Source of the DNA: JAMXLO01 sp036265005
GTDB taxonomy: Bacteria > Pseudomonadota > Alphaproteobacteria > Acetobacterales > Acetobacteraceae
Assembly: GCA_036265005.1 (NCBI GenBank)
Contig: DATAPW010000162.1
Location: forward strand, 1-64,000
Length of the DNA stretch: 64,000 nt
Direction: 5' to 3'
Notes under the pieces: model-generated
Database searches by the model: none
What the model saw: the letters and a program-made list of their open reading frames with translations, nothing else
Told to the model about the DNA's origin: nothing
Program-made: the position numbers and the translations under genes
Part shown: in pieces, positions 24,892 to 33,273 of the stretch
Position numbering within the stretch: position 1 is the stretch's first letter
Layout of the letters: the number at the start of each line of letters is the position of its first letter

Positions 24892-25617
24892 ATGAGACGT
24901 ACAATGGCAAGGAAGCGGGATTTGAGCCGAAATCTGCCAGTGCCCACCACGAATTTGCCGCCGCGGGTCGCCGCCGGTGCGCGGCCGCACGGCCTGGCAC
25001 CTGGCGAACTAGTGAAGCTGCACCATTCGCTCGCCGAGTCGCTCGTGACCGAGCGAGGCATTGTCGCGCAGTTCGTGGCGCCCGAGAGCGGCGCAGGCAC
25101 CGAGGACGTGGTCTACGATCTCGCCTATATCAGCGCTGCCTGGCTCGGCAAGCGCGTGCTGTTCGTCAACGGCACCGGCATGCAGATGGACGTTAGGGAA
25201 CAGTACGCCCCGCGACGGCGTGAACCATTGCTGGGCAACGGCTTTGATATCGGCGACGTGGAGTCCTCCATCACCCGCGTGGTCGGGCTGGAACTGTATC
25301 AGATGACTATGCCCAGCATGCGCGGCGCGCTCGACCTGGCGCCGGCACTGCGGCGCATCCCGGAGTTCCTCACCAGGCTGCGGCAGACCTTCGATCTTGT
25401 GGTGATTGCCTCCCCTGCGGCCACCGACGCGCCGATGGGCGTGCTGCTGTCGCGGTTCGTCGATGGCAACATACTGGTGCTGGAGTCGGGTCGCACGCGC
25501 GCCCCGGTTGCATTGGAGCTGCGGGAATCGCTGAGCTCGTCCGGCGGCACGGTGGTCGGCGCCGTGCTTACCCGATACCGCTCCGTGGTGCCGCGCTTCC
25601 TGCAACGCTGGCTCTGA
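24892..25617 (+). CDS. BY-kinase-like P-loop protein with degenerate catalytic motifs
   Basis: The 241-residue protein sits exactly where the cytoplasmic tyrosine autokinase (CpsD/Wzc C-terminal type) belongs, right after the chain-length protein, and it aligns in layout with that family. All three nucleotide motifs appear lost. The Walker A region reads SGAGTEDVV in place of GEGKST, Walker A' reads VLFVNGTGM without its Asp pair, and Walker B reads FDLVVIASPA with no Asp. There is no C-terminal Tyr cluster. It may be a structural regulator of the co-polymerase. ATG 24892 follows GGGGA; GTG 24856 and ATG 24904 are alternatives. Confidence 0.75.
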   Translation: MRRTMARKRDLSRNLPVPTTNLPPRVAAGARPHGLAPGELVKLHHSLAESLVTERGIVAQFVAPESGAGTEDVVYDLAYISAAWLGKRVLFVNGTGMQMDVREQYAPRRREPLLGNGFDIGDVESSITRVVGLELYQMTMPSMRGALDLAPALRRIPEFLTRLRQTFDLVVIASPAATDAPMGVLLSRFVDGNILVLESGRTRAPVALELRESLSSSGGTVVGAVLTRYRSVVPRFLQRWL

Positions 25618-25653
25618 TTGGTCGGCGGGCGGTTGGGTCCGGGCGCGCGACAA

Positions 25654-26874
25654 ATGCACGTATTGATGGTCAACAATCTGTACCCGCCAATCATGGCGGG
25701 CGGTGCAGAACTGATCGTGGCCTACCTGAGCGAAGGCCTGGTCGAGCGCGGCCACCGGGTCACGGTGGTGTCCACCTGCGGTCCGGAGATGGAGCCGTAC
25801 ACGCCGGAGATCCGCAACGGCGTCCGGGTGGTCCGCTTCTTTCCGCGCAACGTCTACTGGAGCTTTACCCGCGAAGGCCAGCCGCGGTTGCGTCGGCTGA
25901 TGTGGCACCTGCGGGATGCCTGGAACCTCGATGCCGGGCGACGGCTGCGCGAGATCATCGGGCGCTCGCGCCCGGACATTGTCCACACGCACGTGATCGA
26001 CGGGTTCTCCGCGTCGATCTGGCGACGGGCGCGTGAGGCGGCAATTCCGGTGATCCACACGGCGCATGACTATCACCTGCTCTGCCCGCGCGCGTTCCTG
26101 CTGACACGGGACTGGCAGATTTGCGCGCGCCCCGGCGTGTTCTGCCGCGCGTATCGTAGCTGGCACATGAAGACCGCCGGCGACGTGGATCTGTTTGTCA
26201 GCCCGTCGCAATTCCTGCTGGATCGTCACCTGCAGACCGGGCTCCCGGCGGCGGGGAGCGCGGTGGTTCGCAACGGCATTCCGTTGCCGGCGATCGCCGG
26301 ACGTGCGGACCGTTCGGCGCCGTTGCGGTTCCTCCTGTTGTGCCGACTGACCGTCGAAAAGGGCATTCACGTGGTGCTCGATGCCATGGCGCGTCTGCCG
26401 CGCGAGCTGAACGTCGAGTTGACGATTGCCGGGCGGGGACCATTGGAACCACGGGTCCGGCAGGCAGCGGCGGCCGACCCGCGCATCACGTTCCTGGGTT
26501 TCGTCGCCGACGAGGCGAAGCAGGCGGTCTTGTCGGATGCCGATTATCTGCTGATTCCGTCTTTGTGGTATGAGAATGCGCCGGTTGCGGTGATCGAAGC
26601 CGCTGCGTATGGGCTGGGTGTGATCGGCAGCCGCATCGGTGGCATTCCCGAACTGGTCCGCGAAGGCAGCACCGGCTTGTTGTTCGAACCCGGTGACGCC
26701 GCGGCTCTTGCCGACATCATGCGGCGCCTGTCGAGCGGCGATCTGCGATTGGAGAACTTCGACGCCACGGCGCGCCAGATGGCCGGACGCCACACGGTGT
26801 CGCACATGGTCGACAGCTATCTCGATCACTATGTCGCTCTTCTGCAACATAAGGAGGCGCGCATTGCCGCATAG
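25654..26874 (+). CDS. Family 4 glycosyltransferase
   Basis: This is a GT-B fold retaining glycosyltransferase of 406 residues. The N-terminal GT4-type domain opens MHVLMVNNLYPPIMAGGAEL, and the C-terminal glycos_transf_1 domain includes LCRLTVEKGIHVVLDAMARL and the nucleotide-sugar EX7E region VIEAAAYGLGVIGS. It likely adds a sugar to the lipid-linked repeat unit. ATG 25654 is preferred over TTG 25618, since the fold begins immediately after it. The next gene starts inside its 3' end. Confidence 0.92.
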   Translation: MHVLMVNNLYPPIMAGGAELIVAYLSEGLVERGHRVTVVSTCGPEMEPYTPEIRNGVRVVRFFPRNVYWSFTREGQPRLRRLMWHLRDAWNLDAGRRLREIIGRSRPDIVHTHVIDGFSASIWRRAREAAIPVIHTAHDYHLLCPRAFLLTRDWQICARPGVFCRAYRSWHMKTAGDVDLFVSPSQFLLDRHLQTGLPAAGSAVVRNGIPLPAIAGRADRSAPLRFLLLCRLTVEKGIHVVLDAMARLPRELNVELTIAGRGPLEPRVRQAAAADPRITFLGFVADEAKQAVLSDADYLLIPSLWYENAPVAVIEAAAYGLGVIGSRIGGIPELVREGSTGLLFEPGDAAALADIMRRLSSGDLRLENFDATARQMAGRHTVSHMVDSYLDHYVALLQHKEARIAA

Positions 26875-28690
26875 CAGCTGCCGGCTGATCATCATGGCGC
26901 TGGCCGCGCTCACCGCGATGCCGATGGCGGTCGCAGCACCGCGCTTTCCCGCGGATGCCGGCGTGCTGAACGTGCGCGATTTCGGTGCGAAGGGAAACGG
27001 CACTGACGATGACACCAAGGCATTGCAGGCGGCGATCGATGCGGCAGGACCCGATACCGGGGCGGCGTTCTGGCAGACTCGCATCGTCTATCTGCCGGCT
27101 GGTACGTACCTCGTCTCGCGCACGCTGCAGCGGCACTACGGCAACGGAAAATTCGGCTCGGGCATGTACCTGGTCGGTGAGTCGCGCGACACGACGATCC
27201 TGAAACTGCGCGACCGCGCGGCGGGCTTCGATAGCCGGGATGCACCGCGCGGCGTGGTGATGACGACAGCCAAGCTGTTGGATGGTTCGCCGACCAGCGG
27301 CGGCAAGGACTATACGCACAAGGGCGAAGGCAACGACGCCTACGACAATTTCATCGAGCATCTCACGATCGACGTCGGTAACGGCAATCCGGGGGCGATC
27401 GGCATCGACTACCTCGCCAACAACCTCGGTGCGGTGCGCGACGTCACTGTGCGTGCGCCAGGCGACAGTGGCGCGGTCGGCATCGCGATGCTGCGGAAAT
27501 GGCCTGGTCCCGCATTGCTGCAGCAGGTCAACGTGCAGGGCTTCGATACCGGGATCGCGGTCGGCAACACCGAATACGGCGTCACGCTGGATCATATCCG
27601 TCTCAGCGGGCAGCGACGTGCGGGATTGCAGAATGCCGGCAACGCGGTCGCCGCCGCAGATCTGGTCACCGACGCGCCGACGCCGGTTGCCAACGATGCA
27701 GCCGGTGGGCTGGTCGTGCTGGTGGACGCGACGTTGCATGCCCGCGCGGAAGACGCGCCAGCCAGCGGCGTGTTTCATGGCCCGCAATGGCAAAAGTTTC
27801 CCGACGGCATCGTCGCGAAACTGCCGGACGCACCGGCCACCCCGGACGATCCGGTTGCCGCGTGGGTCAACGTGCTGCGCTTTGCAGGTCCGGCATCGGG
27901 TGGTGATCGTGACATCACCCAGGCGCTGCACAAGGCGCTCGAGAGCGGCGCATCGACGGTGTATCTGCCCTACGGCCGCTACACCATCTCCGACGCGATC
28001 GACATCCCGCCAAGTGTCCGTCGCATCGTCAGCATGAACGCCAGCATTACGGTGCGGCCGGAGCGAAATCCAAACTTTGCCCGCACCAGCGGCATGTTCC
28101 GCATCACGCGGCCCGGGCCGCCGCTGACCATCGATGGCGTGGTGTTCGACATGACCAATCTCGGCGACCAGCTTGCAGTGGAACAGACAGCGCCACGCGA
28201 TGTGGTGCTGCGCGACATCGTCACCGCCGGAACCTCACTGCTGGACCGAGGCCAAGATGGCGGCCGCACATTCATCGAGGACGTATGCTGTGGAACGATG
28301 CGTGTCGCCGGGCCGGCTCCGGTCTATGCCAGGCAACTCGATACCGAAGGCGGAGGTACGCGCATCGTCAATCAGGGCACTCCCCTCACCATCCTCGGCC
28401 TGAAGACCGAAGGCGACTGCACCGTGCTGGAGAACCGCGCTGGTGCGGACACCAGAATCCTCGGCGGCCTGCTGTATATTGTGCATGATGCCGATGCGAC
28501 GGTGCCGGCTTTCCGGAACAGCGACGGCTCGTTGCAGGCCTCATTCGTCGAGGAAGCGTTCCGCGCCGAAAGCCGCTATACGACATACCTCGAGGATACC
28601 ACCGGCGGACAGACACACCGCATCCAGTCGGCTGCGTATCCCGCGCGCGGCTATGGCAGGGTGGTGCCGTTGCTGAAGAGCGGCAACTGA
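26864..28690 (+). CDS. Exported pectate-lyase-fold protein (right-handed beta-helix)
   Basis: The 608-residue protein has a signal peptide cleaved near AVA-AP, then the family opening VRDFGAKGNGTDDDTKALQA of Pectate_lyase_3-type proteins and a long parallel beta-helix with two fold-starting segments (also GDRDITQALHKAL near residue 350). TTG 26864 is chosen because a perfect AAGGAGG lies 6 bp upstream; it overlaps the glycosyltransferase stop by 11 bp, so translation is coupled. It may be a lyase, hydrolase or epimerase trimming the exported polymer. The substrate is unknown. Confidence 0.85.
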   Translation: MPHSSCRLIIMALAALTAMPMAVAAPRFPADAGVLNVRDFGAKGNGTDDDTKALQAAIDAAGPDTGAAFWQTRIVYLPAGTYLVSRTLQRHYGNGKFGSGMYLVGESRDTTILKLRDRAAGFDSRDAPRGVVMTTAKLLDGSPTSGGKDYTHKGEGNDAYDNFIEHLTIDVGNGNPGAIGIDYLANNLGAVRDVTVRAPGDSGAVGIAMLRKWPGPALLQQVNVQGFDTGIAVGNTEYGVTLDHIRLSGQRRAGLQNAGNAVAAADLVTDAPTPVANDAAGGLVVLVDATLHARAEDAPASGVFHGPQWQKFPDGIVAKLPDAPATPDDPVAAWVNVLRFAGPASGGDRDITQALHKALESGASTVYLPYGRYTISDAIDIPPSVRRIVSMNASITVRPERNPNFARTSGMFRITRPGPPLTIDGVVFDMTNLGDQLAVEQTAPRDVVLRDIVTAGTSLLDRGQDGGRTFIEDVCCGTMRVAGPAPVYARQLDTEGGGTRIVNQGTPLTILGLKTEGDCTVLENRAGADTRILGGLLYIVHDADATVPAFRNSDGSLQASFVEEAFRAESRYTTYLEDTTGGQTHRIQSAAYPARGYGRVVPLLKSGN

Positions 28691-28693
28691 CGC

Positions 28694-29095
28694 CTAGCGA
28701 CCGCCGATCGCCGCGTAGGGGTCAGGTGCTCCCGTTCCTGCGGTGCCGGTGGATTCGGTGCATGCGCCGCCCTGCCGCACCGCCTCGGTCGTGCACGTGC
28801 CGCGGTCGAGATAGATGCAGAGTGAGGCCTGTCCCGACGTCACCACGCAATACTTGCCGATATTGGCGCTTAGATGCACCTCATCCGGATTGGCGCCGCA
28901 GAACCCACCTTGCCGGGCGGCGTCCTTCTGGCACAGTCCGGCATCATAGTAGATGCATTGCGGCCCAATCGCTTGCGTCTGGAGGCAGAATGGCGCCGCC
29001 TGCGCCGCCATTGGCGATACCAATGCGCTCAGCAGGACCACATGCGACGTCCGCAGCGAGCGACTCCGCGTTCTTGCGAATAAGCGATTTGCCAT
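28694..29095 (-). CDS. Secreted Cys-rich protein with two repeats (DUF3551-like)
   Basis: The 133-residue protein has a Sec signal peptide cleaved near AQA-AP and two repeats of about 35 residues: FCLQTQAIGPQCIYYDAGLC and onwards, and YCVVTSGQASLCIYLDRGTC and onwards, each ending RQGG followed by a Cys. The Cys pattern is like the DUF3551 group of alphaproteobacterial exported proteins, usually a single copy. Four cysteines per repeat suggest two disulfides each. The ATG at 29095 lies 36 bp downstream of a sigma54-like promoter. It is convergent with the beta-helix gene, 3 bp apart. Confidence 0.75.
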   Translation of the reverse strand: MANRLFARTRSRSLRTSHVVLLSALVSPMAAQAAPFCLQTQAIGPQCIYYDAGLCQKDAARQGGFCGANPDEVHLSANIGKYCVVTSGQASLCIYLDRGTCTTEAVRQGGACTESTGTAGTGAPDPYAAIGGR

Positions 29096-29130
29096 CTTGC
29101 ACCTGGTGAAGGGATCCTGCGTGAACGTAA

Positions 29131-29146
29131 CGCAAGCATCATGCCA
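29131..29146 (-). promoter_or_regulatory. Sigma54-like promoter, one mismatch
   Basis: Read on the minus strand, TGGCATGATGCTTGCG matches TGGCAYRNNNNTTGCW except for the last base. The doublet spacing is correct, and the predicted transcription start lies about 25 bp before the ATG of the Cys-rich secreted protein. Confidence 0.55.
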
Positions 29147-29243
29147 GGGGAAGCGGGCAAGCGCGACGCTTCTCATGAATGTTTGAACGCGCCGCTCCAC
29201 TGATCGCTATGCTTTGGCCCCACCCGCGTCCTACCTCACTGGC

Positions 29244-30275
29244 ATGAAGCTGCGCCCCGAAGAAGAGACAAATAACTTCACCCTGCTGCGGCTGCTTCTC
29301 GCGCTCATGGTGGTCCTCGGGCACTTCAAGCTGCTCTCCGGCACCAATTATCCGCCGTTTCCCTTCAACCTCGCGGATGCCGCGGTCGATTGCTTCTTTG
29401 TGGTCAGCGGCTATCTGATCGCAGGCAGCTACGAGCGCACGCGGGGGTTGTGGTCGTTCTACGTTCGGCGCGTATTCCGACTGTACCCGATGTACGCCTG
29501 TATCGTCATTATACAGGCCATCATCATGCTGTCGCTGCTGCCTAGCGGTCCACTCAGCGAACCGAATGCCACCTTGCGCTACTTTGGCGCCAACCTGCTG
29601 TTCGCCAACTTTCTGGACTACGACATTGGCGGCGTGCTCAGCGGCCTGAGCAACCCCAGCATCAACCCGAGCCTCTGGACCCTGAAGATCGAGATCGGCT
29701 TCTACTTCATCGTCCCGCTAGTCTATATGGCAACCCGACGCTGGGGCTGGGGCGCGCTGCTGGCCATCTTCGTCGGATCTGTGGCGTATGACCTGGTGGC
29801 GCTGCATCTGGGCGCGGACCGCCTGGCCAAGCAGCTGCCCGGCCAGATGCAATTCTTCGTCGTCGGCATGGCGCTTCACATGTATGGCCAGCGGCTTCGG
29901 GTGCCCGCGTGGTTCGCCTATGTGGTGACTGCGCTGTTCCTGGTGGCATGGACCTGGCTTGATCCCATTCCGCCAGGGATCCGTCCGCTTGTCGTTGGAG
30001 CATTCGTGTTCTGCTTTGCGCTGTGCACCCCGGTGCTGCGGATGCGCTCCGACATGTCGTACAGCGTATATCTGGTGCACGGCCCGATCATCCAGACGCT
30101 CATCCTGCTCGGCTTGTTCCAGGATACGCTCGGCATGCTCGCCGCAGTCGTCCTGGCCGTGCTGATCCTGGCATTCATCGGGGAGCGCCTGGTAGAGCGC
30201 CCGGGCAACGAATTCGGCCGCCGGTTGTCCTCGCGCATCGCACCGCGCGCACCTGTCATGCCGCGCGTCGCCTGA
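29244..30275 (+). CDS. Acyltransferase family 3 membrane protein
   Basis: This 343-residue protein has about ten helices and belongs to the OafA/ExoZ-type acyltransferase-3 family, which O-acetylates or otherwise acylates surface polysaccharides. The catalytic His region appears as VVLGHFKLL near residue 25, followed by CFFVVSGYLIAGSY and FYVRRVFRLYPMY, all family landmarks. ATG 29244 is chosen because homology starts at once after it. It probably decorates the polymer made by the neighbouring genes. Confidence 0.92.
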   Translation: MKLRPEEETNNFTLLRLLLALMVVLGHFKLLSGTNYPPFPFNLADAAVDCFFVVSGYLIAGSYERTRGLWSFYVRRVFRLYPMYACIVIIQAIIMLSLLPSGPLSEPNATLRYFGANLLFANFLDYDIGGVLSGLSNPSINPSLWTLKIEIGFYFIVPLVYMATRRWGWGALLAIFVGSVAYDLVALHLGADRLAKQLPGQMQFFVVGMALHMYGQRLRVPAWFAYVVTALFLVAWTWLDPIPPGIRPLVVGAFVFCFALCTPVLRMRSDMSYSVYLVHGPIIQTLILLGLFQDTLGMLAAVVLAVLILAFIGERLVERPGNEFGRRLSSRIAPRAPVMPRVA

Positions 30276-30290
30276 GGCGCTACGGCAATC

Positions 30291-31544
30291 ATGGATTCCT
30301 GCGCTTTGGACACAGTGATCGTGCTGAACGACTTTTGTCACGTGCAGGGCGGCGCGAGCAAGGTCGCGATCGACGAGGCCGTGGCACTCAGCGAAGGTGG
30401 CGCTGACGTGATCTTCCTGGGTGCCGTCGGGCCGGTCTGCGATGCATTGCGTGACGCCCGATTGCGCGTGGTCTGCCTGGATCAACCTGAACTGGCCGAC
30501 GTTGCACGCCATCCCCGTGCAGCGTTGCGAGGCCTGTGGAACCGTGCGGCGGGTGCGGCCTTGGAGGAGGTATTGAAGACGCTCGACCCGCGACGATGCA
30601 TCGTGCATCTGCACGGCTATACCAAGGCACTGACAGCGGGCCCGGCACTGGCAGCGAAGCACGCAGGGTTCCGTACTGTCTGCACGCTGCATGATTTCTT
30701 CGCCGCATGTCCGAATGGTGCCTTCTACGATTACCGCCGGCAGCTTCCGTGTCCGCTGGTCGCATTGTCGCCTGCCTGTATCGCGACGCCCTGCGACAAG
30801 CGGCACCAGGTGCACAAGGCATACCGCGTGGCGCGCGGCATCGTGCAGCGCCATCTCACGCAATTCCCCGGCTCGGTTCGCGACTACATCACGTTGTCGC
30901 GGCGTTCAGCCGAGTTGTTGCGACGGTATCTCCCGCAGGACGCTGCATTCTATCCATTGGACAATATCATCGATGCACCACACGCGCCGCCGGTTGACGT
31001 GGCGGCGAACCATAGTCTCCTCGTGGTAGGACGGCTGGAAGCGGAGAAGGGTGTCACTCTCGCGGCGGCGGCGGCGCGGCAAGCCGAGTGGCCTATCATG
31101 TTCGCCGGTGAGGGACCGCAGCGTGGCGAGGTGGAAGCGATGGGCGCCAGCGTGACCGGCTGGATTTCGTCCGATCAGGTCTGGCAGCAATTGGCCAAGG
31201 CACGGTGCCTGGTGTTTCCTAGCCGCTGGTACGAGACCTTCGGCCTGGTGGTCTCCGAGGCGGCCGCCCTCGGCGTGCCCGCACTCGTCAGTGACATTTC
31301 CGCAGCCGCCGAAAGGGTGACGGATGGCGTCACCGGTTGGACCTTCCGCAGTGGCGATCAGGCGGATCTGGTTCGCGCCATGTCCATGCTGCGCGATGAT
31401 GCTGCGGTGCGTGCGGCAGGCGATGCCGCCTGGCAAAAATTCTGGTCGTCGCCGCCGGACCGGCAACATCACACATCAGAGCTGTTGTCGATCTACGCCA
31501 GGGTGCTGGCGCGCGACCGGATAAGCACGGATCGCGCTGCATAG
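30291..31544 (+). CDS. Family 4 glycosyltransferase
   Basis: The 417-residue GT-B glycosyltransferase has an N-terminal acceptor domain (VLNDFCHVQGGASKVAID) and a C-terminal donor domain (LLVVGRLEAEKGVTLA, FPSRWYETFGLVVSEAAALG). The second block holds the EX7E-type donor motif. It follows the acyltransferase gene by 15 bp, so the two are probably co-transcribed. Together with the earlier GT2 and GT4 genes this gives at least three glycosyltransferases in the cluster besides the initiating enzyme. Confidence 0.9.
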   Translation: MDSCALDTVIVLNDFCHVQGGASKVAIDEAVALSEGGADVIFLGAVGPVCDALRDARLRVVCLDQPELADVARHPRAALRGLWNRAAGAALEEVLKTLDPRRCIVHLHGYTKALTAGPALAAKHAGFRTVCTLHDFFAACPNGAFYDYRRQLPCPLVALSPACIATPCDKRHQVHKAYRVARGIVQRHLTQFPGSVRDYITLSRRSAELLRRYLPQDAAFYPLDNIIDAPHAPPVDVAANHSLLVVGRLEAEKGVTLAAAAARQAEWPIMFAGEGPQRGEVEAMGASVTGWISSDQVWQQLAKARCLVFPSRWYETFGLVVSEAAALGVPALVSDISAAAERVTDGVTGWTFRSGDQADLVRAMSMLRDDAAVRAAGDAAWQKFWSSPPDRQHHTSELLSIYARVLARDRISTDRAA

Positions 31545-31631
31545 GCTGCGTCCCGGTTAGGCCGGAATCCGCAAGGGCCTGTTCAGAACCGATGCGGGGT
31601 GAACGAAGGCCCCGACATTGTTTGGCGCACG

Positions 31632-31724
31632 TGATGGGCATCGCTGCGCTCAACCCATCCTACGGGTTGCAGTCGACGGTAATGGTCCGCCCGTCCGGTG
31701 CGTTGAACGCAGCGATGCCCATCA
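31632..31724. repeat. Inverted-repeat element, family GATGGGCATCGCTGCGCTCAAC
   Basis: The left arm begins TGATGGGCATCGCTGCGCTC at 31632 and continues into CAACCCATCCTAC. The right arm at 31702-31724 is its near-complement (GTTGAACGCAGCGATGCCCA). The same family occurs at 53415-53492. It fills most of the spacer between convergent genes. Confidence 0.75.
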
Positions 31725-31758
31725 GCTGCAACGCTGTCCCGAGCGCGCCGATATTGCT

Positions 31759-32502
31759 CTAGCCGGCGTAGCTCTGCAGCTGCACAACCGTCACGCTCTG
31801 GCAGAGATGTGCCATCGTCGCCCGCATTTCGCGCTCGCGCAGCCCACGGCACGCGACGAAACGGACATTCGGCGTCGCGCGCTTCGCCCGCTCCAGCGTA
31901 CGCCGAGAACCGAACCAGCACACAATGCGGCTGTCTCGCATCAACGGCACGTCAGCCATATGATCGTTGAAGAAGATCAGCGGCCGGCCGCTCCAGCCGC
32001 GTTCTTCCAGCCACGCGAGCAGGCGCTGCCGCTTGCGCTCCCCGGTATTGCTGGGTTCGTCGGAACCGCGTCCGCCGGGCGTTGCGACGACGTTGGGCAA
32101 TCCCAGGCGCCGGCCCAATCCCTGTGCATATTCCTCGGCTGCCGCGGTGGCCATGACGCCATCCAGCGTGCCGTCGGTCACCAGCTTGAGCACGGGCGCC
32201 ATGTTGCGGCGCCGGTAGCGCAGCAGCAGCGTCCCCAGACGTTGAGCCGCCGCTCCCTCATCGCCGGCTGTGGCGAAATGCCAGAGCGCCTGCATGTGAC
32301 GCAGGAATGTCTCGTGATCCATGCGGCCCAGTTTTCGTAGTACCAACAGCCGCACCACCATCCGCGTCACGGTAAGCCGTACGCGCATTGAAAGTCCCCG
32401 CACGCCGCCGAACCCCAGGAACAGCACCCAGATCGGAAAACTGTTGACTGTCAGCAGGGTGCCGTCGAGATCGAACACCAGCACCGGATCAACGCGCTGC
32501 AT
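31759..32502 (-). CDS. HAD-superfamily phosphatase
   Basis: The 247-residue protein opens with the HAD nucleophile motif VFDLDGTLLTVNSFP (DxD). It also shows motif III/IV-type elements (ERKRQRLLAW, then FFNDHMADVPLM) resembling phosphoserine-phosphatase-like HAD-IB enzymes with a helical cap. Start ATG 32502 is chosen for the fold; it overlaps the upstream PRTase gene by 14 bp, indicating coupling. The substrate is unknown; pairing with a phosphoribosyltransferase suggests a phosphorylated sugar or nucleotide-like product. Confidence 0.8.
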   Translation of the reverse strand: MQRVDPVLVFDLDGTLLTVNSFPIWVLFLGFGGVRGLSMRVRLTVTRMVVRLLVLRKLGRMDHETFLRHMQALWHFATAGDEGAAAQRLGTLLLRYRRRNMAPVLKLVTDGTLDGVMATAAAEEYAQGLGRRLGLPNVVATPGGRGSDEPSNTGERKRQRLLAWLEERGWSGRPLIFFNDHMADVPLMRDSRIVCWFGSRRTLERAKRATPNVRFVACRGLREREMRATMAHLCQSVTVVQLQSYAG

Positions 32503-33115
32503 CGAACGACCACGGAAACCGACACAGAACGCCATGATACAGCGCATAATCCGGCTCGGCGCGCGGAGCCTCCAGCGTCACGGTGATGACGGCGGAGCGG
32601 ATTTCGGTTGGCGCCGGACAGTTAGTGCGCAGCAGGTCGGTCACCGTTGCCAAGGTTACGCCGCTGTCCACTGCATCGTCCACCACCAGCAGTCGGTTGT
32701 CGCCCGGGCTGCATGACAGCAGCGCGGCGATTGCACCGGCCTCGCCGTGATCGACATCCGGCGGGCGAGCCTGCTTCTTGCGGCGCGGCGACAGCAATCG
32801 GTGCTCCAGCACGCGCATCGCGTCGACGGCACCGCGCGGCAGCACGGCGAGCAGTTCGTGCAGGAAAGGTACCCGCGATTTGGTCGCGGTGCTGGCACGC
32901 CGACAGGTCAACGGCATCACGGGCAATCTCCCTTCGGCGGCACGCGCCATGGCTTCTGCGACCACGAGGCCGCCGGTGCGGACGCCAACCAGCAGCGTTG
33001 GCGCGTAACTGGTCGCGACCATGCGCAGCAGGTTTGCGCACGCAATGTCGAATGCCGGCTGGTCCAGGGTGCGGACGGAAGGGCGGGCAAAGTCGGCGGG
33101 CGGTGTGCGGCTCAT
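32489..33115 (-). CDS. Phosphoribosyltransferase-fold protein
   Basis: The 208-residue type I PRTase-like protein has the PRPP-binding signature LLVVDDAVDSGVTLATV near residue 155 and an upstream loop VGVRTGGLVVAEAMA. The central region is basic (SPRRKKQARP), unlike purine-salvage enzymes. ATG 33115 is chosen over upstream codons of poor composition. It overlaps the HAD gene and may act with it in a small two-step pathway. Which acceptor it uses cannot be told. Confidence 0.8.
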   Translation of the reverse strand: MSRTPPADFARPSVRTLDQPAFDIACANLLRMVATSYAPTLLVGVRTGGLVVAEAMARAAEGRLPVMPLTCRRASTATKSRVPFLHELLAVLPRGAVDAMRVLEHRLLSPRRKKQARPPDVDHGEAGAIAALLSCSPGDNRLLVVDDAVDSGVTLATVTDLLRTNCPAPTEIRSAVITVTLEAPRAEPDYALYHGVLCRFPWSFDAAR

Positions 33116-33273
33116 ATACATCGCGCGGTCCGATGCAATCCGGACGCCTGCGCGGCCACCGGAGGGTTCACGAGCAGGTGAGAGTGGGGTCAAGCTTCCG
33201 TTCCCCTGCCGTCTCTATTCATGGTAGGAATGGGTAGCGAGGGGAGCCCGGGTCCGGGGGAGGAGTAGGGATC

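Noticed and set aside
26639..26863. N-terminal extension of the beta-helix protein
   Set aside because: It is a shadow of the glycosyltransferase C-terminus; the TTG at 26864 has a perfect Shine-Dalgarno and begins a signal peptide.
25009..27084. 691-codon minus-strand frame across three polysaccharide genes
   Set aside because: It lies opposite well-supported genes, has shadow-frame composition and no family features.
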